A program made the position numbers and the translations under genes. Source: Streptomyces sp. HUAS YS2 (lineage in GTDB: Bacteria > Actinomycetota > Actinomycetes > Streptomycetales > Streptomycetaceae). Taken from it: 64,000 nt of DNA. Positions 50,006 to 63,210 of this stretch are shown here, in pieces. The stretch covers positions 5,675,001 to 5,739,000 of the forward strand of contig NZ_CP137573.1 of NCBI RefSeq assembly GCF_033343995.1, read 5' to 3'. Each line of letters opens with the position of its first letter. Within the stretch, counting starts at the first letter, position 1. Below the pieces are notes generated by a model, which searched no databases, was not told where the DNA came from, and saw nothing but the letters and a program-made list of their open reading frames with translations.

Positions 50006-51688
50006 ATGGCCAGAAGGACCGTGGCCGCTGCACTCGCCCTCGTGGCGGGAGCCGCTGTGGCCGTCACGGCACCCCCCACCGCGCAGGCCGCTCCCCCCGG
50101 TGAGAAGGACGTCACCGCGGTGATGTTCGAGTGGAAGTTCGCCTCGGTGGCGAAGGCGTGCACGGAGCAGCTCGGGCCGGCGGGGTACGGGTACGTCCAG
50201 GTCTCGCCGCCCCAGGAGCGCATCCAGGGCTCGGCGTGGTGGACCGCGTACCAGCCGGTCAGCTACCGGATCGCGGGCCCGCTGGGCGACCGCACCGCCT
50301 TCAGGAGCATGGTGGACACCTGCCATGCGGCGGGGGTGAAGGTCGTCGCGGACTCCGTCATCAACCACATGGCGAACGCGTCGGGCACGGGAACGGGCGG
50401 GACCTCGTTCTCGAAGTACGACTACCCGGGGCTCTACTCCGGCGCCGACATGGACGACTGCCGCGCCACGATCGGCGGCTACACGAACCGCGCCGAGGTC
50501 CAGAACTGCGAACTCGTCGGCCTGCCCGACCTGGACACCGGCGAGGACTGGGTACGCGGCCGGATCGCCGGCTACCTGAACGACCTGCTGTCGCTGGGCG
50601 TCGACGGCTTCCGGATCGACGCGGCGAAGCACATGCCGGCGGCCGATCTCGCGAACATCAAGTCGCGCCTCACGAACCCGTCCGTGTACTGGAAGCAGGA
50701 AGCGATATACGGGGCCGGTGAGGCCGTCTCGCCGAGCGAGTACCTCGGCAACGGGGACGTGCAGGAGTTCCGCTACGCGCGGGACCTCAAGCGGGTCTTC
50801 CAGAACGAGAAGCTCGCGTACCTGAAGAACTTCGGCGAGGGCTGGGGCTACATGCCGTCCGGCCAGTCCGGCGTCTTCGTCGACAACCACGACACGGAAC
50901 GCGTCGGCGACACGCTCAACTACAAGGACGGCGCCAACTACACGCTGGCGTCGGTCTTCATGCTCGCCTGGCCGTACGGTTCGCCGGACGTCCACTCGGG
51001 CTACGAGTGGTCCGACAAGGACGCGGGCGCGCCGGGCGGCGGCCAGGTGAGCGCGTGTTACACCGGCGGCTGGAAGTGCCAGCACGCCTGGCGCGAGATC
51101 GCCTCGATGGTCGGCTTCCGCAACGCGGCGCGCGGCCAGGGCATGACGGACTGGTGGGACAACGGCGGCAACGCGATCGCTTTCGGCCGGGGCGCGAAGG
51201 CGTATGTGGCCATCAACCACGAGGCCGGGGCGCTGACCCGCACGTTCCAGACGTCGCTTCCGGCGGGCACTTACTGCGACGTGCAGCGCGACACGGCGGT
51301 GACGGTGAATACCTCCGGCCAGTTCACGGCGACGCTCGCGCCGAACACGGCGGTGGCGCTGCACGCGAACGCGCGGACGTGCGCGGCGCCGGTGGCGGCC
51401 GGAGCGTCGTTCAACGTCACCGCGACGACGTCGCCGGGCCAGAACATCTACGTCACCGGCAACCGCACCGAACTCGGCAACTGGTCCCCGTCCGCCGCGC
51501 TCAAGCTCGACCCTGCGTCGTACCCGGTCTGGAAGCTGACGGCCTCCCTGCCCGCCGGAACGGCCTTCGAGTACAAGTACCTCCGCAAGGACGCGGCCGG
51601 CAACGTGACCTGGGAGTCCGGCGCGAACCGCGTCGCGACCGTTCCCGCCTCGGGCCAGGTCGTCCTGAACGACACCTTCCGCAGCTGA
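50006..51688 (+). CDS. Secreted alpha-amylase with C-terminal starch-binding domain (CBM20)
   Basis: 560 residues. The signal peptide ends at TAQA-APPG (about residue 28). The catalytic domain resembles the animal-type amylases found in Streptomyces (GH13_32): Asp205 (GVDGFRIDAAKH), Glu232 (WKQEAIYG) and Asp296 (FVDNHDTER). The chloride/calcium-type NHM motif is VINHMANASG. Residues about 460-560 are a CBM20 (FNVTATTSPGQNIYVTGN, LGNWSPSAALKLD, FEYKYLRKD, NRVATVPASG) that grips raw starch. AGGAGG precedes ATG 50006. It has its own promoter and a strong terminator. Confidence 0.95.
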   Translation: MARRTVAAALALVAGAAVAVTAPPTAQAAPPGEKDVTAVMFEWKFASVAKACTEQLGPAGYGYVQVSPPQERIQGSAWWTAYQPVSYRIAGPLGDRTAFRSMVDTCHAAGVKVVADSVINHMANASGTGTGGTSFSKYDYPGLYSGADMDDCRATIGGYTNRAEVQNCELVGLPDLDTGEDWVRGRIAGYLNDLLSLGVDGFRIDAAKHMPAADLANIKSRLTNPSVYWKQEAIYGAGEAVSPSEYLGNGDVQEFRYARDLKRVFQNEKLAYLKNFGEGWGYMPSGQSGVFVDNHDTERVGDTLNYKDGANYTLASVFMLAWPYGSPDVHSGYEWSDKDAGAPGGGQVSACYTGGWKCQHAWREIASMVGFRNAARGQGMTDWWDNGGNAIAFGRGAKAYVAINHEAGALTRTFQTSLPAGTYCDVQRDTAVTVNTSGQFTATLAPNTAVALHANARTCAAPVAAGASFNVTATTSPGQNIYVTGNRTELGNWSPSAALKLDPASYPVWKLTASLPAGTAFEYKYLRKDAAGNVTWESGANRVATVPASGQVVLNDTFRS

Positions 51689-51703
51689 TCTTCCCTCCCG
51701 TGA

Positions 51704-51727
51704 GGTCCGCCCCGTCCGGGGCGGACC
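51704..51727 (+). terminator. Terminator hairpin of the amylase gene
   Basis: GGTCCGCCCC-GTCC-GGGGCGGACC, a perfect 10-bp stem with a 4-base loop, followed by cctttcccg. It lies 15 bases after the amylase stop and 28 bases before the pullulanase start. Confidence 0.85.
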
Positions 51728-51755
51728 CCTTTCCCGTACCTCCTGGGAGCACCCC

Positions 51756-57035
<5,280 letters not shown>

Positions 57036-57052
57036 CCCGCGACCCGCACGCC

Positions 57053-57085
57053 CCGAGGCCGGCCGGCTCCCCCGGCCGGCCTCGG
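57053..57085. terminator. Bidirectional terminator between pullulanase and GNAT genes
   Basis: CCGAGGCCGGCCGG-CTCCC-CCGGCCGGCCTCGG, a perfect 14-bp stem with a 5-base loop. It sits between two convergent genes and lies 17 and 6 bases from their stop codons. Confidence 0.85.
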
Positions 57086-57091
57086 CGGCGT

Positions 57092-57607
57092 TCAGAGGGA
57101 CTTCTCCATCAGCGTGAACCGGTTGTGGGACCCGTCGGGCTGGGGCTTGCCCGTGTTCTCGCCGACGACCCGGTAGCCCGCCTTCTCGTAGTAGGACCGC
57201 AGCCGCTCGACGCGCGCCAGGCAGTCGAGCCGGGCGAGCCCGCGCCCCCCGGCCGTGATCCGCGCCTCCGCGTCCGCGAGGAGCGTGGCCCCCGTGCCCG
57301 CGGGTGCCGTGTCCCGGTCGATCATCAGCCCGTGCACGTACCCGGCGACGGGCGGCTGCGGGCCCCAGGCCGGTTCGTCGTCCCACCACAGCTCGTACGA
57401 GCCGACCAGCGGGCCGCCTTCCGCCGCGTACGCCAGCCAGACCTCGCGCTCGGAGATCCGGCCGCGGAAGTACTCCGCGCCCCGGCCGCCGGGCCGCCAC
57501 TGGACGGAACCGGACCGCGCCATCCAGCGCGCCGCTCCTTCGTACAGCCCCACCAAAAGGTCCAGATCGCGCTCGTCCGCCTGCCGGAAGGTCACTTGTG
57601 TCGTCAT
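57092..57607 (-). CDS. GNAT-family N-acetyltransferase
   Basis: 171 residues. VTFRQADERDLDLLVGLYEGAARWM opens the fold, VAGYVHGLMIDRDTAPAGTGATLLADAE gives the acetyl-CoA-binding beta4-alpha3, and RLDCLARVERLRSYYEKAGYRVVGE gives the C-terminal strand. Substrate unknown. ATG 57607 has TACGGT 7 bases before it (57615-57620), so it is probably leaderless. It diverges from the CHMI-like gene with 54 bases between starts. Confidence 0.88.
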   Translation of the reverse strand: MTTQVTFRQADERDLDLLVGLYEGAARWMARSGSVQWRPGGRGAEYFRGRISEREVWLAYAAEGGPLVGSYELWWDDEPAWGPQPPVAGYVHGLMIDRDTAPAGTGATLLADAEARITAGGRGLARLDCLARVERLRSYYEKAGYRVVGENTGKPQPDGSHNRFTLMEKSL

Positions 57608-57614
57608 GGTGATC

Positions 57615-57620
57615 ACCGTA
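57615..57620 (-). promoter_or_regulatory. -10 element (TACGGT) of a leaderless GNAT promoter
   Basis: On the minus strand TACGGT ends 7 bases before ATG 57607; no ribosome site. Confidence 0.55.
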
Positions 57621-57661
57621 AAGGTGTGCCCAGACACCAGTACGACCAGGAGCCCGCTTCC

Positions 57662-57994
57662 ATGCCGCAGATCACCGTCGACTACTCCGCGCCCCTCGAC
57701 CGGCGCGGCTTCGCGCTCGCGCTGCACCCGATCGTCGTGGCGACGGTCGACGCCACGACCGACAGCTGCAAGACCCGGTTCCGCGAGATCGAGGAGAGCG
57801 TCTGCGGCGACGGCTCCACCGACGACGTGGTCGTGCACGTCGACATCGCGTTGCTCCCGGGCCGGACCGGGGAGGCCAAGGCGCGGCTCGCCGAGGCGGT
57901 GCTCGACCTGCTGCCGCGCCACCTCAAGCAGAGCGACGGGGTGAGGATCTCCGCCGAGGTGCGCGACCTCGACCCGTCCTACCGCAACCGCTGA
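57662..57994 (+). CDS. 5-carboxymethyl-2-hydroxymuconate isomerase-like protein
   Basis: 110 residues. MPQITVDYSAPLDRRGFALALHPIV puts Pro at position 2, the catalytic base once Met is removed, as in tautomerase/CHMI enzymes. FREIEESVCGDGSTDDVVVHVDIALLPGRTGEAKARLAEAVLDLL follows the CHMI pattern. Homoprotocatechuate genes are absent nearby, so the true substrate may differ. AGGAG is 9 bases before ATG 57662. Its 3' end overlaps the convergent TetR gene by 16 bases. Confidence 0.85.
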   Translation: MPQITVDYSAPLDRRGFALALHPIVVATVDATTDSCKTRFREIEESVCGDGSTDDVVVHVDIALLPGRTGEAKARLAEAVLDLLPRHLKQSDGVRISAEVRDLDPSYRNR

Positions 57995-58692
57995 GCGGGC
58001 ACCCGCGGGGCGAGGTCCAGGAGCCGGCCGACCAGGTCGCCGAACGGCCCGTCGGCGGGCTCGTCCGCGAGCATGCGGACGACGAGATCCGCCATCCCGT
58101 CGTCGTACGCGGCGCTCACCGCGGCCAGCGCCGCGAAGTCGTGCACCAGCTGCAACTCCAGCTCGGCGCGCGGTATGCGGCGCCCGTCCAGCCACAGCAG
58201 CGCGGTGGACTCGGCGAGCGAGACCCAGGAGCGGACCACCATCTCGAGCCGGGCGGACGGCTTCCCGACCTCCAGGTGGGCCAGGATCTGCTCGTACGCG
58301 GCCTGCCGCACCTCGTCGATCATCGCGTTCGTGGTGGAGGAGCCGACCGCCGGACCGCCGCGCATCAGCGCGGCGAAACCCGGGCCGTGCTCGTCGACGA
58401 AGTCGAAGAACCGGCCCATCACCCGCAGCAGCCGGGCCCCCAACGGCCCCTGCGGGGGCTCCAGGAAGCGGCCCGCCAGCTCGTCGGCCGCCCGTCGCAG
58501 GGCCGCCTCGTACAGGCTCTGCTTGCCCGGGAAGTAGTGGTAGACGAGCGGCCGCGAGATGCCCGCGGCGGCTGCGATCTCGTCGATGGAGACCTCGTCG
58601 GGGGAGCGGTGGCTGAACAGTTCCAGCGCCACCCCGATGAGTTGCTGTCTGCGCTCCTCGACGCCCATCCTGCGGCGTACCCCGGTCGTCAT
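57979..58692 (-). CDS. TetR-family repressor divergent from a small membrane protein
   Basis: 237 residues. The helix-turn-helix is at about 35-65 (VSIDEIAAAAGISRPLVYHYFPGKQSLYEAAL). The ligand domain has FFDFVDEHGPGFAALMRGGPAV and VVRSWVSLAESTALLWLDGR. ATG 58692 follows TAGGCT by 6 bases and is leaderless by prediction. The -10 box abuts a TAACGG/CCGTTA operator shared with the divergent gene, so the repressor very likely controls itself and its neighbour. Confidence 0.91.
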   Translation of the reverse strand: MTTGVRRRMGVEERRQQLIGVALELFSHRSPDEVSIDEIAAAAGISRPLVYHYFPGKQSLYEAALRRAADELAGRFLEPPQGPLGARLLRVMGRFFDFVDEHGPGFAALMRGGPAVGSSTTNAMIDEVRQAAYEQILAHLEVGKPSARLEMVVRSWVSLAESTALLWLDGRRIPRAELELQLVHDFAALAAVSAAYDDGMADLVVRMLADEPADGPFGDLVGRLLDLAPRVPAQRLR

Positions 58693-58698
58693 GCGAAC

Positions 58699-58722
58699 AG
58701 CCTAACGGGCGTCCGTTACGCT
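58699..58722. promoter_or_regulatory. Shared TetR operator with two divergent leaderless promoters
   Basis: TAACGG-N4-CCGTTA (58703-58718) is a perfect inverted repeat. The minus-strand -10 TAGGCT (58699-58704) overlaps its left end and the plus-strand -10 TACGCT (58717-58722) overlaps its right end. Start codons lie 6 and 8 bases beyond. A single bound dimer would close both promoters. Confidence 0.75.
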
Positions 58723-58730
58723 CCCACCAC

Positions 58731-59159
58731 ATGAGCGCTTCCGACCAGGACACCACCGGCCAGGACACCACCACCGAGGAGGCCCCCGAGGAGCGCGCTC
58801 CCGCGGAGGCCGCACCCGTCGACGACGCCCCCGAAGGCGCTCCGGAGGACGCCCCCGAGGAGGACGCGCCCACCGGGGACGACGCCGACGAGGACGCGTC
58901 CGACGGGCTGACTCCCCGGCAGGCACGGCGGCTTCGGATCGCCGCCGCGTCGGTCCTGCTGGTGGCCATGGCGGTCGTCCTGGTGGTCCGGCTGGCCAGC
59001 CGGACCTCCGTCCTCGTCGTCGGCGTCTACGGGCTCGCCATGATCCTCTGCGGCGTCGTGATCGAGCTGTCCCGCAACGGCCGTACCCGTCTGGGTACTT
59101 GGCTGCTCGCCGGTGGCCTGCTCGCCGCGCTGGTCGCCGACTGGCTGATCCTTCCCTGA
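58731..59159 (+). CDS. Membrane protein with long acidic N-terminal tail
   Basis: 142 residues. The first 60 are extremely acidic and Pro/Ala-rich (EEAPEERAPAEAAPVDDAPE and similar), probably disordered. A basic patch (PRQARRLR) leads into three hydrophobic helices at about 69-86, 92-110 and 121-140. No known family. It is divergent from the TetR gene and probably under its control, so its induction should reveal the ligand. ATG 58731 has TACGCT 8 bases upstream and no ribosome site. Confidence 0.75.
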   Translation: MSASDQDTTGQDTTTEEAPEERAPAEAAPVDDAPEGAPEDAPEEDAPTGDDADEDASDGLTPRQARRLRIAAASVLLVAMAVVLVVRLASRTSVLVVGVYGLAMILCGVVIELSRNGRTRLGTWLLAGGLLAALVADWLILP

Positions 59160-59199
59160 CGTTCCGGAGCCGGGGTCGGGGTCGGAGCCGTCGCCGGAG

Positions 59200-60306
59200 C
59201 TAGAGGTCGAGCACCAGCCGCTCGCCCGCACACCGCGAGACGCAGATCAGCATCGAGTCGTCCCGCTCCGCGTCGGTGAGCAGCTCGTCCCGGTGCTCGA
59301 CCTCGCCCGCGATCACCCGCTGCCGGCAGGTGCCGCAGAAGCCCTGCTCGCAGGAGTACGAGACGTCCGGCACCTGCTCTCGGACGGCGGCGAGCACCGA
59401 CTGCCCGGCCGCCACCTCCACCGTGCGTCCGGAGCGCCGCAGTTCGACCTCGAAGGCGGTGCCGCCGGCCGGTGCGGAGGCCGAGAAGCGCTCCAGGCGC
59501 GGCGCCCGGCCCTCCGGCACGGCCGCGGACACCGCGTCCATCAGACCGTCCGGGCCGCAGCAGTAGACCTCCGTCTCCGGCGCCACGCCGGCCAGGAAGC
59601 CCAGGTCCGGCAGCCCGGACTCGTCCTCGGCGACGACCGTCGTCCTCCCCCGGACTCCGTCCGGGGGGACCCCCGTCTCGCTTCGCCCGCCTTCCAAGCC
59701 GAGCTTCTCGACCTCGTCGACGTACGGCATGGTGGCCCGGCTGCGCCCGCAGTACAGCAGCCGCCAGTCGGCGCCGGCCGCGGCCGCCGCGCGGACCATC
59801 GCCAGTACCGGCGTGATGCCGATGCCGCCCGCGACGAACACGTATGCGGGGGCCTGGACCAGCGGGAAGCGGTTCCGGGGGCCGCGGATCTGGATCTCGG
59901 CGCCCTCGTGGAGGTGTTCGTGCACCTCGGCCGAGCCGCCCCGGCCGCCCTGCTCCTCGCCGATCAGCCGGGTGGCGACGGTGTACGCGCCGGTGTCGGC
60001 CGGGTCGCCGCACAGCGAGTACTGGCGGACCAGGCCGGACGGCAGGACCAGGTCGATGTGCGCGCCCGGCTGCCAGCCGGGCAGCCCCGAGCCTTCGAGC
60101 CGGAGCTCGGCGACGCCTTCGGCGGGCGAGGTGCGCTCGGCGACGCGGACGAAGCGCGGGACCGTCGTGCCCGGACCCCGGCCGGATATCGGCTCTTCGA
60201 GCGTGGGCATCGGCCACAGCGGGGACTGCTGGATGCGGCGCCGCATGGCGCGCCGTGCCAGCAGCGCGGCCCCGGCGACCAGGACCACGGTACGCAGACG
60301 GGGCAT
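59200..60306 (-). CDS. Membrane-anchored ferredoxin/flavin reductase (FAD, NAD, 2Fe-2S)
   Basis: 368 residues. A hydrophobic stretch at 6-17 with following Arg residues anchors it. The FAD domain (about 50-150) shows PGAHIDLVLPSGLVRQYSLCGDP. The NAD domain (150-260) has VFVAGGIGITPVLAMV and EVYCCGPDGLMDAV. A plant-type ferredoxin domain ends it with Cys319, Cys324, Cys327 (SCEQGFCGTC) and Cys355. It passes electrons from NAD(P)H through FAD to the iron-sulfur centre. It starts 2 bases after the stop of the putative diiron gene and is surely its partner. At 59647-59667 the gene carries a hairpin sequence that adds about 20 unusual residues. Confidence 0.92.
   Translation of the reverse strand: MPRLRTVVLVAGAALLARRAMRRRIQQSPLWPMPTLEEPISGRGPGTTVPRFVRVAERTSPAEGVAELRLEGSGLPGWQPGAHIDLVLPSGLVRQYSLCGDPADTGAYTVATRLIGEEQGGRGGSAEVHEHLHEGAEIQIRGPRNRFPLVQAPAYVFVAGGIGITPVLAMVRAAAAAGADWRLLYCGRSRATMPYVDEVEKLGLEGGRSETGVPPDGVRGRTTVVAEDESGLPDLGFLAGVAPETEVYCCGPDGLMDAVSAAVPEGRAPRLERFSASAPAGGTAFEVELRRSGRTVEVAAGQSVLAAVREQVPDVSYSCEQGFCGTCRQRVIAGEVEHRDELLTDAERDDSMLICVSRCAGERLVLDL
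59647..59667. repeat. In-frame palindromic insertion in the reductase gene
   Basis: CCCCCGGAC-TCC-GTCCGGGGG is a perfect 9-bp stem, followed by GGGGGGACCCCC. It encodes EGGRSETGVPPDGVRG between EKLGL and RTTVVAEDE, where relatives should have only a short turn. It resembles small palindromic repeats scattered in Streptomyces genomes; that last point is recalled, not checked. Confidence 0.6.
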
Positions 60307-60308
60307 GC

Positions 60309-61193
60309 TCAGCGACCTCCGTTGGCGCCGGGGGAGGACGCGAGGTAGGCGACCGCCTGGGCGGTGTCGCCCTCCTGCGAGGGGTGGTAGGCGCGGCTCA
60401 GGTAGCGGGGGATCGACCGGAGCATGTCGGGCGTGGAGGGCAGTACGCCCTCCCGGCCCTTGCGGACGAACTGGCCCACGGACGCCTTGCCGTCGATCAG
60501 CGTCGGGTCGTTCTCCATGAAGAACCGCGCCCCGCGCTGCCAGAAGAAGACCAGCGCCGAGAACGCCAGCGCCCAGGTGCGGGCGCGCCGCCGGTAGCTG
60601 CCGTCGAGATGCATGAACAGCTCGAAGGCGACCGAGCGGTGCTCGACCTCCTCGGCGCCGTGCCAGCGCAGCAGGTCCAGCATGGCCGGGTCGCAGCCGC
60701 GCCGGTCCAGCTCCTCGGCGTTGAGCACCCAGTCGCCCAGGAACGCGGTGTAGTGCTCGATCGCGGCGATCAGCGCGACCCGCTCCATCAGCCACCAGCG
60801 GCGCGGCCGGCCCGGCGGCAGGGTCTTGTCGCCGAGCAGCTTCTCGAAGAACCAGTCGACCTGCGCCGTGTACGGGGTGGGGTCGAGACCCAGCTCCTTG
60901 AGGCGCGGCAGCACGTCGTCGTGGGCCTGGGAGTGCACGGCCTCCTGGCCGATGAATCCGATGACGTCCTCGCGCAGCCGGTCGTCGGTGATGTAGGGGA
61001 GCACCTGCTTGTACACGTGGATGAACCAGCGCTCGCCCGCGGGGAGCAGCAGGTGCAGCACGTTGATGGTGTGGGTGGTGAACGGGTCGCCGGGAACCCA
61101 GTGGAGCGGGGTCTCGCGCCAGTCGAAGGAGACCTTGCGGGCCTTGAGCTCGATGTGCTCCGACGCCACCGGTGCAGGCTGCGTATTAGACAT
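60309..61193 (-). CDS. Ferritin-like putative diiron protein (PF10118, annotated as metal-dependent hydrolase)
   Basis: 294 residues, mostly helical. It has a complete four-helix diiron-type ligand set: Glu54 (AGERWFIH), Glu84-x2-His87-x3-His91 (GQEAVHSQAH), Glu146-His147 (IEHYTAF) and Glu181/Glu182-x2-His185 (GAEEVEHR). The family is called a predicted metal-dependent hydrolase, but the ligand order is that of diiron oxygenases. The gene is followed 2 bases later by a ferredoxin reductase gene, which is what an oxygenase or desaturase needs. It has a well-formed promoter and a leaderless-type start. The exact substrate is unknown; the N-terminal FDWRETPLHWVPG is conserved in the family. Confidence 0.85.
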   Translation of the reverse strand: MSNTQPAPVASEHIELKARKVSFDWRETPLHWVPGDPFTTHTINVLHLLLPAGERWFIHVYKQVLPYITDDRLREDVIGFIGQEAVHSQAHDDVLPRLKELGLDPTPYTAQVDWFFEKLLGDKTLPPGRPRRWWLMERVALIAAIEHYTAFLGDWVLNAEELDRRGCDPAMLDLLRWHGAEEVEHRSVAFELFMHLDGSYRRRARTWALAFSALVFFWQRGARFFMENDPTLIDGKASVGQFVRKGREGVLPSTPDMLRSIPRYLSRAYHPSQEGDTAQAVAYLASSPGANGGR

Positions 61194-61199
61194 GATGTC

Positions 61200-61227
61200 A
61201 ATGTACTGAGGGGTACGGTTCCGTCAA
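61200..61227 (-). promoter_or_regulatory. Promoter of the diiron/reductase operon, TTGACG-N16-TACATT
   Basis: On the minus strand TTGACG (61222-61227) and TACATT (61200-61205) are 16 bases apart, with 6 bases from the -10 box to ATG 61193. GTAC-N6-GTAC between the boxes may bind a regulator. Confidence 0.7.
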
Positions 61228-61267
61228 CAGGTGTGTGCGCGTGGATTTCGTGCCCGGGGTGTGGCGG

Positions 61268-63154
61268 TCATCGCAGTGCGGCCATCCGCAGGCCGCTGCT
61301 CAGCCGTCCGGTCAGGTCGGCGCGCGCCCCGCGCGTCGCCTCGGCGGCCAGGAACCGGCCCTCCTCGTGCGCGCGGACCCCACCGGTCGTGCTCAGGGAC
61401 GTGAACTCCCGTGTCCCGGCGGCCAGTACGTACCACTGCCCGGTGCGGGCCTGCCACAGCACGCCCGCCAGGACCCGAGCGTCGCGCGACCCGCAGGCCG
61501 GCGAGACCTCCGACGTGGCCGCCACGGCGCCCGTCCGCGCGCCCGGCGCCTGGAACTGGGCCAGCACCCGCGCACCCGTGCCCCGCCAGGTCTCCGCGCG
61601 GGTGCACAGCCAGTCCGCCCGCCCGCCGCCCGCCGGGAGCCGCTGCTGCGCGAACTGCCAGGAGTTCACCGCCCGCACCCCGTGCGAGCGCACCGACGGC
61701 AGCAGGCAGGCCGTCCGCGCCCACGCCGCGCGCGCAGCCCGCCCCGTCACGTCCGCCTCGGCGCCGGGCGCGCCCCAGGTCAGCCGGGCCGGGGTCAGCT
61801 CGCCCAGGTCCGCGAGCAGCCGCTCGACCCGCTCGTCCCGGATCTGCAGCACCGGCCACGCCGAGCAGCCAGGGGCCTGCGCCGGGCTGAGCACCGGACT
61901 CGTCACCCCGTCCTGGTCCCGCGTCAGCGGCACCACCGGTTTCGCCGGCCGCAGCAGGTCCCGTACCGCCGCCGAACGGACCCAGGGAGCCGTCAGATAG
62001 CGGACGTTCGCCGAGGTACGGGAGACCACGAGCGCTGCGGACCCGGCCGCGTCGGCGCCGTCCGTCCGCGCGAAGTCGAGCGCCGCGCCGCTGGTGCCCT
62101 CGGCCGGCTCGGCGTACCGGACCGCCCGCAGCCCGTCGTGGAACAGCACCACGCGCGAGCCGTCCACCTCGCCCGCGTACAGCAGTTGCGGCGGTCCCAT
62201 GGGCGGGCCCGGCGGCGTCCCCGGCGTCGCCGAGGTGTGCACCTTCCGGCCCGGCCGCGCCCACACCGCGAGCGCCCGGCGCAGCAGAGCGCGGTCGCCG
62301 GTGAGCGCGCCGCGCTCCGGCCACACCGAGAAGTCGGTGCGGGCCGAGCTCTGCCAGACCGCCGGGGCGATCCGACGCAGCTGCCCCGGGTCGAGCGCCG
62401 CCTCGGCCGCCGGATTGCGCGCGTACGCCGGGGCCGCCGCGCCGCCCGGCCCCCAGCCGTCCCCGGGCAGCCCGAGGAGCGCGCCGCAGACCAGCGCGGC
62501 GGCCGTCGCGGCCAGCGCGGCCCGGCCGTGCTGACGCCGCCGCATCAGGTCGGTGGGCCGGGCCTGCAGCGAGCACGGGTCGAACTCCGGCGACTCCAGG
62601 AGCGTGTGCATGCCCTCGACGGTGTCCGCCTCGGCCAGCGCCGCCCGCGGGTCCGCCACCCCGGCCGCGGCGAGCACCCGCCGCACCTCGGCGTCGCCCT
62701 GCCGCTCCAGGCCGCGCAGTACGTACGCCGCCCGGCCGGCGCCGGTCAGCTCCGACAGCCGCTGGTCCAGGGCGAGTTCATCCGTGCCGCCGGCCCGTGG
62801 GAACACCCGCAGCCCCCAAATGTGCGGCACCGGCGAGGGCACCCGCGCCCGGCGACGCAGCGCCTGCCGCAGCACCTCGCCGCGCACGTACGCGTACCCC
62901 GGGTCGACCGCGTCCTCCGCCCGCCGCGGCCCCGGCACCGCCGCCCCGCCCGTCCGCCGCCGCGGCAGCGAGCGCTGCACCAGCGCGTGCGCGGCCAGCA
63001 CCCGCCGGTTGCGCCCGAGCGCGGCGGGCAGCACGAGATATGCGATCCGCACGAGCCGCGGATAGTGCTCGACGAGGGCGGCCTCGGCCTGCTCGACGTC
63101 GATGGGCCCGGAGGAGGGGCCGGGGGACGCGGGGTCGAGTTCCTGGGTGCTCAC
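61268..63154 (-). CDS. Large membrane protein with sigma-factor-like N-terminal domain
   Basis: 628 residues from GTG 63154. The first 190 residues resemble the two helical regions of an ECF sigma factor: region-2-like VEHYPRLVRIAYLVLPAALGRNR and region-4-like LTGAGRAAYVLRGLERQGDA, then EVRRVLAAAGVADP. The DNA-reading residues appear degenerate. One membrane helix follows at about 212-230 (AALAATAAALVCGALLGLPG). The remaining 400 residues are outside the membrane, with cysteines in PGCSAWP, TACLLPS, LCTRAE and PACGSRD. Function unknown. It is probably not a working sigma factor but a sensor or regulator that uses its fold. No anti-sigma gene adjoins it. Confidence 0.75.
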   Translation of the reverse strand: MSTQELDPASPGPSSGPIDVEQAEAALVEHYPRLVRIAYLVLPAALGRNRRVLAAHALVQRSLPRRRTGGAAVPGPRRAEDAVDPGYAYVRGEVLRQALRRRARVPSPVPHIWGLRVFPRAGGTDELALDQRLSELTGAGRAAYVLRGLERQGDAEVRRVLAAAGVADPRAALAEADTVEGMHTLLESPEFDPCSLQARPTDLMRRRQHGRAALAATAAALVCGALLGLPGDGWGPGGAAAPAYARNPAAEAALDPGQLRRIAPAVWQSSARTDFSVWPERGALTGDRALLRRALAVWARPGRKVHTSATPGTPPGPPMGPPQLLYAGEVDGSRVVLFHDGLRAVRYAEPAEGTSGAALDFARTDGADAAGSAALVVSRTSANVRYLTAPWVRSAAVRDLLRPAKPVVPLTRDQDGVTSPVLSPAQAPGCSAWPVLQIRDERVERLLADLGELTPARLTWGAPGAEADVTGRAARAAWARTACLLPSVRSHGVRAVNSWQFAQQRLPAGGGRADWLCTRAETWRGTGARVLAQFQAPGARTGAVAATSEVSPACGSRDARVLAGVLWQARTGQWYVLAAGTREFTSLSTTGGVRAHEEGRFLAAEATRGARADLTGRLSSGLRMAALR

Positions 63155-63174
63155 ATTCAGCAGAACGAGCGAAT

Positions 63175-63196
63175 GATCCGATGGTCACCCCGGATC
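63175..63196. promoter_or_regulatory. Inverted repeat GATCCG-N10-CGGATC between two minus-strand genes
   Basis: Perfect 6-base arms with a 10-base centre, 21 bases upstream of GTG 63154 and 14 bases after the phosphatase stop codon. It could be an operator for the sigma-like gene or a weak terminator of the phosphatase gene. Confidence 0.4.
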
Positions 63197-63210
63197 TTGA
63201 TGTGTGCCGG

